Origin: Bacteriovoracaceae bacterium UBA6153
GTDB lineage: Bacteria > Bdellovibrionota > Bacteriovoracia > Bacteriovoracales > Bacteriovoracaceae
Assembly: GCA_002428265.1 (NCBI GenBank)
Contig: DIUR01000033.1
Span: 248,001-312,000 of the forward strand
DNA: 64,000 nucleotides
Direction: 5' to 3'
Part shown: positions 7,794 to 17,143 of the stretch, one piece after another
How positions within the stretch are numbered: position 1 is the stretch's first letter
Layout of the letters: each line of letters starts with the position of its first letter
Notes under the pieces: generated by a model
What the model saw: only the letters and a program-made list of their open reading frames with translations
Database searches by the model: none
Told to the model about the DNA's origin: nothing
Program-made: the position numbers and the translations under genes

Positions 7794-8956
7794 GTGAACG
7801 CATTCAAGATCAAGTCAAAGAACATTTCAAATTTAAATTAGATCACGTTGATAAGAACTCTAAAGCACGCGCTGGAACTATCATCACTCCCCATGGAGAG
7901 ATTCAGACACCAGTATTCATGCCAGTAGGAACTCACGGAGCGATCAAGGCCCTTCAGCCAAAAGTTCTTGAAGAGATGGATACAAAAATCATTCTCTCAA
8001 ACACTTACCACTTACACATGACTCCAGGATCAGACCTGATTAAAAAAGCAGGTGGCCTTCATAAATTTATGAACTGGCCTCGCCCTATTTTAACTGACTC
8101 TGGTGGATTCCAGGTTTTCTCACTACAGAAAAAAAGTATCAAAGAAGAAGGAGCAGAGTTCGCCGATCAAAAAGGCAAAAAAATTCTTCTTTCTCCCGAG
8201 ACATCAATCACCATTCAGCAAAATCTTGGTTCAGATATCATGATGGCCTTCGATGAGTGTATTCCCTATCCAGCGACACGCGAGTATACAAAAAACTCAA
8301 TGGATAGAACTCACAGATGGCTAGACCGTTGTATTGAGACATGGACGAATCCAAAACAAGCACTGTTTGGAATTATCCAGGGATCAACTTATAATGACCT
8401 TCGTAAAGAGTGTATCGATGAACTAGTCAAGCGCGACCTTCCTGGTTACGCAATTGGTGGAGTTTCTGTTGGTGAAGGTGCTGAGTGGATGGAAAAAATT
8501 GTTTCATACGCAGCTCCTCTAATGCCGGAAAATAAGCCTCGTTATGCAATGGGGATCGGAAATCCTGAAGACCTGTTCATGTTATGGGAAAATGGAATTG
8601 ATATGAGTGATTGTATCATTCCTACAAAGTTTGCCCGTGGTGGAACACTTTTCACTTCACGCGGAAAAATCAGAATCCGTCACAGAAACTACAGAAGAGA
8701 TTTTTATCCGCTAGATCACAGCTGTGACTGCTACACTTGTAAAAACTTTTCACGTGCCTATATTAAACACCTTTTTGACTCTAATGAAATCTTAGGTCAG
8801 GTTCTAGCGACAACTCACAACATCGCTTTCTATAAAGGTCTTGCAGAAGGTGCAAGGAAGGCCATTCTTGAAGATCGCTTCTTAGATTACAAAAAAGAGT
8901 TTTTTGCTAATTATAAGAAAGATGACTCTGGGGATGATGATGGAGCAGACGACTAG
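7790..8956 (+). CDS. tgt: tRNA-guanine (queuine) transglycosylase
   Basis: Tgt exchanges guanine-34 of GUN anticodons for preQ1 on the path to queuosine. The 388-residue protein has the key elements: DSGGFQVFS with Asp103, the GGVSVGEG loop (223-230), the nucleophile region DCIIPTKFARGG with Asp274, and a zinc site formed by Cys312, Cys314, Cys317 and His343 (CDCYTC then THN). The start overlaps the preceding stop as ATGA, so it is translationally coupled to the FHA-RDD gene. The C-terminus is acidic (DDSGDDDGADD), beyond the usual end of the family. Confidence 0.97.
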   Translation: MSERIQDQVKEHFKFKLDHVDKNSKARAGTIITPHGEIQTPVFMPVGTHGAIKALQPKVLEEMDTKIILSNTYHLHMTPGSDLIKKAGGLHKFMNWPRPILTDSGGFQVFSLQKKSIKEEGAEFADQKGKKILLSPETSITIQQNLGSDIMMAFDECIPYPATREYTKNSMDRTHRWLDRCIETWTNPKQALFGIIQGSTYNDLRKECIDELVKRDLPGYAIGGVSVGEGAEWMEKIVSYAAPLMPENKPRYAMGIGNPEDLFMLWENGIDMSDCIIPTKFARGGTLFTSRGKIRIRHRNYRRDFYPLDHSCDCYTCKNFSRAYIKHLFDSNEILGQVLATTHNIAFYKGLAEGARKAILEDRFLDYKKEFFANYKKDDSGDDDGADD

Positions 8957-8972
8957 GAAAACTAGACGTCTG
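8946..8972. terminator. Inverted repeat holding both convergent stop codons
   Basis: An 11-bp inverted repeat with one A/A mismatch (8946-8956 with 8962-8972, 5-nt loop) contains the TAG of tgt at 8954-8956 and the TAG of the minus-strand gene at 8962-8964. It could act as a two-way 3' end, but neither side has a clear T tract, so intrinsic termination is uncertain. Confidence 0.4.
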
Positions 8973-11691
8973 TATCAGCTTTAATGACTCCAGATGCTTT
9001 AATCACATCTTTAAATTCTTTATAACGGATGACTGGACGACGGTTTAGCTCATCCATTTTTTTGACATCTGCTGGAGAAGTGGCCTTTTTCTTCTTTTTG
9101 TCATTATCAGCAATTTTAAACTCGCCGATTTTTCCTTTTACAATTTTTTTAAAAACTGGTTGCCCTTTATCATCAACGATAATTTTTCCGTCGACAACTT
9201 CTGGTACGATGTATTTTACCAATCCTTCTTCTTCAATATAAAAAGGTTTTCCAGACTCAGCAAAAATCATATTGCTAATACTCTCTCTTGAGGCCAGGGC
9301 CCCGTTTGATGAATCAATTTTGGCGAGAACTATGGATTCAATCTTTCCACCTGAGTCTGAATTAGAGCTATTGCCCGAGATTGCAGCACTTGCTTCTTTT
9401 GAAGAAGGGCCGACAGAAGCTCCACTAGAGCGTGAGCTTTCAGAAACCGAGCTAGAATTAGTTGATGGAGCAACTGCTGATGGTGCACGCGAATTGGCAA
9501 CTGAGCTCTCTGCGCTAATTGAATTTTGTAACGTATTTGAAAATACTTTATTTCTAATCTGTTCCTGCTCTATATTGGCAGTGGGTGATGCTACACTTAC
9601 AACTGCCTTTTTAACAGGAGCTTTTTTCATTGCATCCAGTTCGGCCTGCAAAGAGGCCAGCTCTTTAGTGACAGCACTTTCATCATCTACTTTTTTAACG
9701 GCACTACTGCTATCTGAAATTTTTCTTTTTATTTCCTGCTCGGGAGTATTCATCTGCTTTAAACGTGTTTCTAATTCTGCAATTTTTGAAACAAGTGCAG
9801 AGTTATTGTTTTTTGCATTTTCAGAATCCTTGATTTCTTGGTTGTCCGCTTGGATAGAGTTAAAACTATCTACTCTATCTCCGGCCTGCGGCTTTATTTT
9901 ATCCTGGGCAATGACTCTGCTGTCGCTATAAAGATTCTCAGAAATCCCTTTAACAACTTTTGATTCATTATGATCTCTTACGACAACATGCTCTTCGACA
10001 ATGTCTTTCTTTTGACCATTATTATTTGGACCTACAAAACCTTCAGACTCTGACGAATCTTTTCGTCTTTCGTTTGAACTAGAAAATTTTCTTACTAAAA
10101 AAAGATCAGAGGTCTTCTCGTTGTTTGAATCTTCATTACCCTTTGATCTGGATGCTAATAATTCTCCATAAACCGCTACATGTCTCTCAAGAACACCATC
10201 TTTTCCCATTTTGATAACGGTTCCAGATGCCAGGTTATTCATGGCATTTTTTCTTGGAGTAAAAGTTCTAAAATCATTATCTATGCTCGCAAATAAATCC
10301 CACTTATGTGCCAATGATTGATTCGAAACAACCATCCCTTTGTGTGATTTTTTTAATGAAAAAGTTTCACATCTCGCAATATTTTTCGCTAAATGCTCTT
10401 CAAAGTTTGGAGAATTTAAACTGAGAGGCTCTTCCATAGAAAGCATCTTGAAAAAATCATCCGCCTCAACTGGTGTTTCAGTACCCGCAATTGCCTCATC
10501 AGCAAGCTGACACAGACCACTCATTGTAATACTTGTTTGACATTTTTTTTCAAGTATTTCTTTTATTTCGGCCTGTCTTAATTGATCAAGCTCCTTTTCG
10601 AATACATCTGAATTTTTATTTTTATTTTCTTTTAACCATTTTACTAAACTGGTACGAATGACATCAACTTTTCCAGTTGCAATACTATCCAACGATTTAT
10701 TAAAATAGCTTTTAAAAACGGGGTCTAGGTATAAATAATTAGCAGAGAGATAAGCAAAAGACTCACTGACTTTTTCTTCTTCTGTTTTAGCTTGAGAAGC
10801 ATAAATACTTGCTAGATGAGAGGTTATGTCCGTACTTTGAGTAATAATATCCATACTATTAAGGACGGCGGTCTGTTCAAAAAAATCAGATGCCAAGCTC
10901 TGCCCTGGCACTCTTTGTTTCCCGTTGGCATATTCTGTATATCCCGGGTAACAATGCTTATTGGGCAATTTACAATTCTTCATCGCCATCAATAGACCTG
11001 CATCTACCACGTCGGTACGACACTTATTTCCCCCACTCCCAACATAATCTCCTGGATTAAAAACTTTTACATCTTTACAGATGGCAGGTATAAAATTATG
11101 CCCATATTTAGATGCAGCAAATACTTTTAAGGCCTCAAAGTCTAACATTTCTGAGATACTCGATTGTGCTGTTAGGCCAATAACTTCTTCTGCGACTAGG
11201 GCCTTGGCCTTCACTACCGTGCCTATAATTGAATCACTTTTATTTTTATAATTTTTTTTAAAGCATCCAGCAAGGCCTAGGCAGATATTTTCGTTAAGCT
11301 GTTTTGTTTTGTTAAATTCCTCAATTGAATTACAGTGTGTGCTTTCTAGAGAAGTACCAATCAATGAAAGATTTTTTTTAATACTTTGGCTAAAAGTCTG
11401 CACTTCTCCTGATCCGCATTTTACCATATCCGCTGAAGGTTTTACCTGATTAGCACCACCAGAGAATAAAAGAGGATTCACTAACTCTGATACATTATTA
11501 TCAATCATCAAAAGTTTAGTGTTCTTTGAATAGTCACCAAGCTGATTTGAAAGCAATATCGTTTTCTTAACAGTCCCGGCCTCGTATTGAGACTGTGAAT
11601 GGGCCAGTGATATTCCAGTAATTGAAAATATGATTAAAACCATTACCAGGTTTTTAAAATGATGAGCGAATGTTAAAGAGATAGTTTTCAA
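8962..11691 (-). CDS. Large exported protein with coiled-coil and Ser-rich regions
   Basis: The product is 909 residues. The start is TTG (11691), supported by GAGG 7 nt upstream. A signal peptide spans roughly residues 1-31 (VMVLIIFSITGISLAHS). Residues 30-450 form a folded part with scattered cysteines (for example NKCRTDV, KNCKLPNKHCYPGY, EKKCQTS). Then follow a charged linker, a coiled-coil-like stretch (about 635-690), a low-complexity Ser/Ala/Pro region (about 725-790) and a conserved-looking C-terminal block (IYEEE-type, IVDDKGQPVFKK). I recognise no catalytic motif. It converges with tgt. Confidence 0.7.
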   Translation of the reverse strand: MKTISLTFAHHFKNLVMVLIIFSITGISLAHSQSQYEAGTVKKTILLSNQLGDYSKNTKLLMIDNNVSELVNPLLFSGGANQVKPSADMVKCGSGEVQTFSQSIKKNLSLIGTSLESTHCNSIEEFNKTKQLNENICLGLAGCFKKNYKNKSDSIIGTVVKAKALVAEEVIGLTAQSSISEMLDFEALKVFAASKYGHNFIPAICKDVKVFNPGDYVGSGGNKCRTDVVDAGLLMAMKNCKLPNKHCYPGYTEYANGKQRVPGQSLASDFFEQTAVLNSMDIITQSTDITSHLASIYASQAKTEEEKVSESFAYLSANYLYLDPVFKSYFNKSLDSIATGKVDVIRTSLVKWLKENKNKNSDVFEKELDQLRQAEIKEILEKKCQTSITMSGLCQLADEAIAGTETPVEADDFFKMLSMEEPLSLNSPNFEEHLAKNIARCETFSLKKSHKGMVVSNQSLAHKWDLFASIDNDFRTFTPRKNAMNNLASGTVIKMGKDGVLERHVAVYGELLASRSKGNEDSNNEKTSDLFLVRKFSSSNERRKDSSESEGFVGPNNNGQKKDIVEEHVVVRDHNESKVVKGISENLYSDSRVIAQDKIKPQAGDRVDSFNSIQADNQEIKDSENAKNNNSALVSKIAELETRLKQMNTPEQEIKRKISDSSSAVKKVDDESAVTKELASLQAELDAMKKAPVKKAVVSVASPTANIEQEQIRNKVFSNTLQNSISAESSVANSRAPSAVAPSTNSSSVSESSRSSGASVGPSSKEASAAISGNSSNSDSGGKIESIVLAKIDSSNGALASRESISNMIFAESGKPFYIEEEGLVKYIVPEVVDGKIIVDDKGQPVFKKIVKGKIGEFKIADNDKKKKKATSPADVKKMDELNRRPVIRYKEFKDVIKASGVIKADTDV

Positions 11692-11889
11692 CGTTAAACC
11701 TCAGCAATCTGATCGGTCAAAATTTGCTAATACTTAAGTTGGATCACCAAGAATATCAAAACTAGATTAAATAGATTTACATTGGAGTTTAAAGACAAAA
11801 ACTTAGCTGGCAAAAATCAAAGTAACAGTAAGAACTACACTCTAAATGAAAAGCAATTGTAGAAAAAGTTTACCCATTTATAAATAAGA

Positions 11890-13431
11890 TTAGTACAATT
11901 GTTCTGCTAGAACTGGAACAAGCATGACCTTCGGTCCCTCGCTTTTTTCTATGGCAGAAGTCACTTTTGAATAGGCCACATACCCCACTCCCATATCAAC
12001 CAGAGCAATAACATATCCCACCAGTTTAATTTTAGGATTATTCTTTTTCTGTGCCATTTTCTCAAAGTACTCCAGTGCTTTTAAGTCCAACTGAACTTGA
12101 GCATTACCAATCAAAGTTTCCCATGTTGTATCAAGGGCCACACGTGAAAGATTAGCTTCTTCTTTAATGGCAAAGTTCATAATAGATGAGTTCGTCATCG
12201 CGATCGCACCACTTGCCATAAATTTTGCTTTAGTCGTTTTTAAACTTTTAGATATCCCTGTCATCATGACAGTATCTGTCGTCATGAAGCCTACGTTTTC
12301 GATGACCTCAGGGTTTGTTAAAAGATTTTTCGCCATCGTCGCTGGGTTTGCATCATAGATTTCATCCCAACGTGCAACTGCTTCAGAGCCAATTTGAACT
12401 CCGCTGTTCATAACAATATATTTCCACTCAGACTTCGCACCGTTGACTATATTGGCAGGAATTTTAAGAGTCTTTCTAATAGCAATTTGAAGACGACTTT
12501 TAACTTTTTGGGCCTTCAAGGTATTTTTAAGCGCCATCTTATAAGTCGTCACAGTAAGTGCCATCGTCACTTCTTTTTGTGCTGTCTTCATTCCAACTTT
12601 AGTTTTTGCCGTACGAAGCTTCTCACTAATTGTAGAAATACGATTTTGAATTAAACCTTTCTGTTTTTCAAAGAATCCAAAAAGTGTTTCTTTAACTCCC
12701 GTTACAAACGCTGTCTCAGAAGCGATCAATCCGACTTTCGCCAGAATCTTTGCTCCCCAATTAAAGACAACTCCACCCGTAATCCATAGTCCTAGATCGG
12801 CGAACAGGTAGCCAAAAAATGTTCCTTTAGCGAATTTATCCATTTTATCGGCCATCGCTCGAAAGCCGATAGACGTTAATTCGTATTGATACTGAAGTTG
12901 GTCCCACGTATAAGTTGATCCCAGCTCATTATAATCTTTTTCAAAATGCAGCCTGACTTCTTCTAAGTCCATCCAGTCGCGGTAGTACTCTTCCTGAATA
13001 TTAATGCCTTCATTGATCGATAAAAGAAGATAACTAAAAATACTAGTCGTCGCTGTGGTTACATACATCATTAATGTTGATTGATATTTTTTGTGTAAGA
13101 GTCCTGCAAGAACATCTTTTCCATCAACTTCCTGGCCTTCAAGAACGACCACATCCATTCCATTTTTAGTCACGAAAAACCAAGTGTCGACTTTACCGTT
13201 TTCATCAGTATCGCGGCCAAAACCTAATAGTGGATTAATCTTTGAAGCAAATCTTGGAATACCAGCGGCCTCAATACGCACTTCAAGTGCATCATTGTGG
13301 TTCTTATATTTAGACAAATTGACCTTAAAGGATCTACCTTCAGAATCAACTAACTTCTCGGCGGCCCCAACTATTGTGGGCTGTATCCATAGAAGTGCCG
13401 TAAATAAGACAGCGCTTAGAGCTTTAAACAT
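11890..13431 (-). CDS. Exported protein, unknown function
   Basis: The product is 513 residues. A signal peptide (residues 1-23, ending IVGAA) precedes a beta-rich N-terminal domain with the Asp-rich turn GRDTDENGKVDTWFF, which resembles a calcium-binding loop. Further hydrophobic stretches occur (LMMYVTTATTSIFSYLLL and GYLFADLGLWITGGVVF), so part may sit in the membrane. The centre is basic and helical (KAQKVKSRLQIAIRK). The start has GAGGA upstream, inside a small hairpin. No family is recognised. It is divergent from the redox operon at 13650. Confidence 0.65.
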   Translation of the reverse strand: MFKALSAVLFTALLWIQPTIVGAAEKLVDSEGRSFKVNLSKYKNHNDALEVRIEAAGIPRFASKINPLLGFGRDTDENGKVDTWFFVTKNGMDVVVLEGQEVDGKDVLAGLLHKKYQSTLMMYVTTATTSIFSYLLLSINEGINIQEEYYRDWMDLEEVRLHFEKDYNELGSTYTWDQLQYQYELTSIGFRAMADKMDKFAKGTFFGYLFADLGLWITGGVVFNWGAKILAKVGLIASETAFVTGVKETLFGFFEKQKGLIQNRISTISEKLRTAKTKVGMKTAQKEVTMALTVTTYKMALKNTLKAQKVKSRLQIAIRKTLKIPANIVNGAKSEWKYIVMNSGVQIGSEAVARWDEIYDANPATMAKNLLTNPEVIENVGFMTTDTVMMTGISKSLKTTKAKFMASGAIAMTNSSIMNFAIKEEANLSRVALDTTWETLIGNAQVQLDLKALEYFEKMAQKKNNPKIKLVGYVIALVDMGVGYVAYSKVTSAIEKSEGPKVMLVPVLAEQLY

Positions 13432-13649
13432 ATTGTATTCCTCGTCGAGGATCTATTTAGCAAAAAACAAACCAAAGATTTGGACAAGTATTATCAGTTA
13501 TATGAATAGTTTATCCTGACTAAAAAGAAGACAATTGTTCAAAGTGTTTTCAATACTGCCAAGCAGTACTAAACATAAGAAAAGAGGGTCTTTTAAGATT
13601 GCTAATTCCCCTATTGTCTATAAAATATAAGGACATCGAGAGGTTTTTT

Positions 13650-14843
13650 ATGGATAGACGAGAATTTTTAAAAGGATCATTTCTGACTAGTATGGCCCTC
13701 ACTATTCCGGGCCTTGCTCATGCTGATATAAAATTTCCTCTAAAATCCGCATATGATCACAAAGAACTTTTATCCTTAATCGAAAAATCTAAAAAGAAGT
13801 ACTCATCTTTAACCATGACTGGTGTTGACCCGGCAGTTAATTTTATCTACGAAAGAAATGGTGATGTTGGGGCCACACGCCCGGGTGTCGTCTTCTTTAA
13901 CGATGACCAAGAACAGGCCATTATAGATGTTCCAATCTTTGCTCATTCAATAGAGCAAAATCCTAATCACCCGAACCGTATTATGCTCATACCAAAGAGA
14001 ATATCAAAATGCGTAGAGTTCGATATTATAGAAAATAAAGTCGTATCAGAAATCTCTCTCGATCAGAAAAAGTTTTACGGGCACGGCTGTTATATTCCAG
14101 GCACTGACCTTTTTTATGCCTCTACTTATTTATATGGCTCATCAGATGCTTCCATGCTCATTTTTGATCATAAAAAAAATAAGATTGTAAAAGAAATTGA
14201 AATCCCAGGTGGCGCAGGCTCGCACCAGTGCACACTTTCCCTAGATAAAAAATATATTATTATTACTTTCTCTGAACCAACTAAAGGCCATACGCCCTCT
14301 CTTGCATGGTTTGACATAAAAACAAATGAGTTAGTTGATCGTGTCTATGGATTAGATGCCCATTCAGAGCACTTTTTAGAATTAAATGACGGCAACATTG
14401 TCTACACGGGTGGCAGAGTCACGAATGAAAAACAACTACCACCTGTGGTTTTCGGATGTGTAACAAAAGAGAAGAAAGTAAATAACTTCAGCGTTGCCAA
14501 TATGCCAAAGCCTACAGATTTTGTTGGTCAAGGAATTGCGATCGTGGCCCTTGAACATAAAAAAATGTTTGTAGTAACGAACCTGACGACTAGCTTAATT
14601 TATTTTTATAACTACGAAACGGGTGCCCTGATCAAGACCATGCCAATTAGAAAGCCAAGAGGAATCAGCCTCAGTAACGATGGCAAAAAAATGTATGTGA
14701 CCTCTCTTTCTTTTAAGCCTGTCAAAGTGGGAGCAGAAGTGACAGTCATTGATGTTGAGACAACTAATATCATTGGTACATTTATGGTTAAAAACTCGCT
14801 TGCGTTCTCAAGCCATATTTCTCAATTTCTTTTAAATAGTTAA
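13650..14843 (+). CDS. Tat-exported beta-propeller protein (DUF1513-like)
   Basis: The product is 397 residues from ATG 13650, chosen over an upstream start at 13599 because GAGAGG lies 6 nt before it and the protein then opens with a twin-arginine signal (MDRREFLKGSF, cut after LAHA). The rest is repeated beta-strand blades (SDASMLIFDHKKNKIVKEI, THSPSLAWFDIKTNEL-type, GKKMYVTSL). Proteins of this type are folded in the cytoplasm, often with a cofactor, and exported to the periplasm. It is the first gene of a three-gene operon whose other members carry haem, copper and redoxin features. The DUF1513 assignment rests on the overall pattern. Confidence 0.7.
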   Translation: MDRREFLKGSFLTSMALTIPGLAHADIKFPLKSAYDHKELLSLIEKSKKKYSSLTMTGVDPAVNFIYERNGDVGATRPGVVFFNDDQEQAIIDVPIFAHSIEQNPNHPNRIMLIPKRISKCVEFDIIENKVVSEISLDQKKFYGHGCYIPGTDLFYASTYLYGSSDASMLIFDHKKNKIVKEIEIPGGAGSHQCTLSLDKKYIIITFSEPTKGHTPSLAWFDIKTNELVDRVYGLDAHSEHFLELNDGNIVYTGGRVTNEKQLPPVVFGCVTKEKKVNNFSVANMPKPTDFVGQGIAIVALEHKKMFVVTNLTTSLIYFYNYETGALIKTMPIRKPRGISLSNDGKKMYVTSLSFKPVKVGAEVTVIDVETTNIIGTFMVKNSLAFSSHISQFLLNS

Positions 14844-14846
14844 AAC

Positions 14847-16580
14847 ATGAAAATATTTTTTTTCCTCACAATCATGGCAAACATAGCTATCGCTGATCAG
14901 ATGGTCGATACCTCTGGTTACGACGTAAAGCTTGCAGAAAAGCTCAATGCTGCTTTAAAAAACTATGATCTAGAGTTCAGACTAGTGGATCAAAACGGAT
15001 CGGGAGTTTCTTTATCAGATTATGCTGGTAAAAAAGAATTAGTAATCACTTCAATAATGCCAGAATGTGATAACGAAAAAATTGTGAAGGCCGCAAAAAA
15101 ACTATCTAAAAATATCATCTTCCTTAATCCCGACGCCTCTACTGACAGAGATGTTCAGTCTGCCAAGTTTCCAGATCAAACCATCCTTATGGATGAAAAC
15201 CAGCAAGTTTCATTATCTCTACAGTTCACGAATGCTGGCGACTATGTTGTCATGGACCCAGGAACTCAAAAGATAAAAAAATCTGGAAATTTTCTAGATA
15301 AAAAGAAAGAAAAATCCTGCAAAATTCCTTACGTCACTTATGTTCCGGGCCAGTTTTACAAAGAAGTTATACCTGCTCTAAAAAATGCATGCCTTAACTG
15401 TCACGCCAATACACAAAATCTAGACTACTTTCAAACACTAGAGAGTGTGCAATCTTGGAAGCAGATGATGCTCAGAACGATTCGTTTAAGAAGAATGCCT
15501 CCAGGAGCAGACCCTCATTACTCTCACATTAACTCTCACTCAGCAAAAGATGTTTTGATCATTACAAAATGGCTTGAGTCAGGAGCAGTGATTGAAGGAA
15601 AAATGAAAGAGAACTATGAAAGGATGATCAAGGCCCGTGCAAACTATAAACCACCAGTTCCCAAAGATCGTGTTATTCGCCCAGTGGTGCTTTTTGATTT
15701 ACCTCCAGAGAAAATAAGTGCTGGTGGAAGTGATTTTTACAAGCACTATACGACAGAGACTCCGACAACTCAGGACTTTTACGCGACTTCATTCTTTTTT
15801 GATATCAATGACAATGTCGCTCACCATGTGGCCCTTCACTATAGTATGAAGCCTTTTCCTAAAGTTGATTTAAAAGGAAGACCTATAGATGAGCCAGGAT
15901 CAATGCCACTTTATGGAAATAATCCTGAGAGAATTACGGGTACCTATAAAAATAAAATCATAGAGGGTTTCAAATTCCAAGACCCTAACATCATCCATCT
16001 TTCCCGAACAAAAGGAATGCAGCACTCTCCTAGAGGGACAACTTATTTTATTCCCAAGGGCTCTTATCTCAATTTAGAAATTCACTATAATCCAAGTGGT
16101 AAAGATGAGGAGTCCAAAAACGTCTTAACCATTTTTCATGATGAATCCCTAAAAGATAGACCAAAGCTAAAGAGATTCTCGATGATGCCAAATGACGGAA
16201 CTGTCATTGCACAGCCTTTTGAAAAAGATAGTGTTGTGACAATGACCTATAAGCTTAAAGAAAATATTGATTTGTTAGGTTATGGTCTTCATATGCATTA
16301 TCGTGCCCGCTCTGGAAAACTTTATGCCCAACTCCCTGGAGAAAAAAAGAGCAAACTTATTTTCTCGATTCCAACTTATCAGTATAAATTGCAGGTCAAT
16401 TCGATGTTAGAGACCCCGATCTCTCTTCCGAAAGACACTGTCATTACTCATGAAATGCATTACGATAACTCAAAAGAGAATCTTTCTAATCCAGGGCCTG
16501 AAAAAGCGGTCAAGATTGGTATTTCAATTCTCAATGATGAAAACTATTTACCACGCTTTTATTATGTGGAGAAACAATGA
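14847..16580 (+). CDS. Redoxin / cytochrome c / copper monooxygenase fusion
   Basis: The 577-residue exported protein (signal peptide 1-16, ending IAIA) has three parts. Residues 25-160 are thioredoxin-like but carry only a lone cysteine (PEC, 74) instead of CxxC. Residues 165-250 are a class I cytochrome c: haem motif CLNCH (182-186) with Met217 in RRMPPG as likely distal ligand. Residues 280-577 resemble copper type II ascorbate-dependent monooxygenases (PHM fold): His326-His327 and His413 would form the first copper site; His482, His484 and Met537 the second. Similar fusions occur in myxobacteria and planctomycetes. The substrate is unknown. It starts 3 bp after the propeller gene and its stop overlaps the next gene. 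Confidence 0.75.
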   Translation: MKIFFFLTIMANIAIADQMVDTSGYDVKLAEKLNAALKNYDLEFRLVDQNGSGVSLSDYAGKKELVITSIMPECDNEKIVKAAKKLSKNIIFLNPDASTDRDVQSAKFPDQTILMDENQQVSLSLQFTNAGDYVVMDPGTQKIKKSGNFLDKKKEKSCKIPYVTYVPGQFYKEVIPALKNACLNCHANTQNLDYFQTLESVQSWKQMMLRTIRLRRMPPGADPHYSHINSHSAKDVLIITKWLESGAVIEGKMKENYERMIKARANYKPPVPKDRVIRPVVLFDLPPEKISAGGSDFYKHYTTETPTTQDFYATSFFFDINDNVAHHVALHYSMKPFPKVDLKGRPIDEPGSMPLYGNNPERITGTYKNKIIEGFKFQDPNIIHLSRTKGMQHSPRGTTYFIPKGSYLNLEIHYNPSGKDEESKNVLTIFHDESLKDRPKLKRFSMMPNDGTVIAQPFEKDSVVTMTYKLKENIDLLGYGLHMHYRARSGKLYAQLPGEKKSKLIFSIPTYQYKLQVNSMLETPISLPKDTVITHEMHYDNSKENLSNPGPEKAVKIGISILNDENYLPRFYYVEKQ

Positions 16581-17143
16581 AAGTAACTTTCATTTTCTTA
16601 TTATTTTTAATAGTAACGAACGCTTTTGCTGATGTTACTGTGAAGGATATTGAATTAAAAAAAATTCCTAATACTGAGTTTAAAAAAATAAGTGATTTAA
16701 CAAAATCTGATTTAATCATTATTGTCGCTTACGGAATTGAGTGCCCTATTTTAAGAAAACACACTGCCACTTTAAAGAAACTGGTTCCCGAATTATCTAA
16801 AGACAACATCCCTGTCTACTTTGTAAATCTGATTAAGCACACTACTAATGATGAATTGCTAGACAATATTAAATCTTATGATGTTGGTGGAGATGTCTAT
16901 AGTCCAAAGAGCTCTGCTCAATTAAAAGATCTTGGCTTCACCGTCTTATCTGAAGCGGCCCTCATCAGATTATCAACCAATGAAATCTTGTATAAAGGTG
17001 CCATTAATAATCAAATCACCCTGGACCTTACCCGCCCTGCTGCAACAGAGCACTACCTCCAAGATGCGGTTAAAAGTGTTCTCGCAAAAAGTGCGGTGAA
17101 AATTCCATCCACTAAAACATTTGGTTGCGAGATCACCTATTAA
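16577..17143 (+). CDS. Exported redoxin-like protein
   Basis: The 188-residue protein starts with ATGA overlapping the preceding stop. It has a signal peptide (1-18, ending NAFA) and a thioredoxin-fold domain with the sequence YGIECPILRKH (Cys56) where classic thioredoxins have CxxC. The C-terminal FGCEITY (Cys184) matches the GCxI ending of redoxins found beside PHM-like copper proteins. Cys56 and Cys184 may form a working disulfide pair. The likely role is periplasmic redox partner or copper delivery for the fusion enzyme upstream. Its stop codon shares TTAA with the stop of the small gene on the other strand. Confidence 0.75.
   Translation: MKVTFIFLLFLIVTNAFADVTVKDIELKKIPNTEFKKISDLTKSDLIIIVAYGIECPILRKHTATLKKLVPELSKDNIPVYFVNLIKHTTNDELLDNIKSYDVGGDVYSPKSSAQLKDLGFTVLSEAALIRLSTNEILYKGAINNQITLDLTRPAATEHYLQDAVKSVLAKSAVKIPSTKTFGCEITY

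Noticed and set aside
9272..9931. Long + strand open frame across the large exported protein gene
   Set aside because: It is the antisense shadow of a real minus-strand gene with signal peptide and ribosome site; no ribosome site of its own and composition (Glu/Ala/Ser-rich) mirrors the Ser-rich region.
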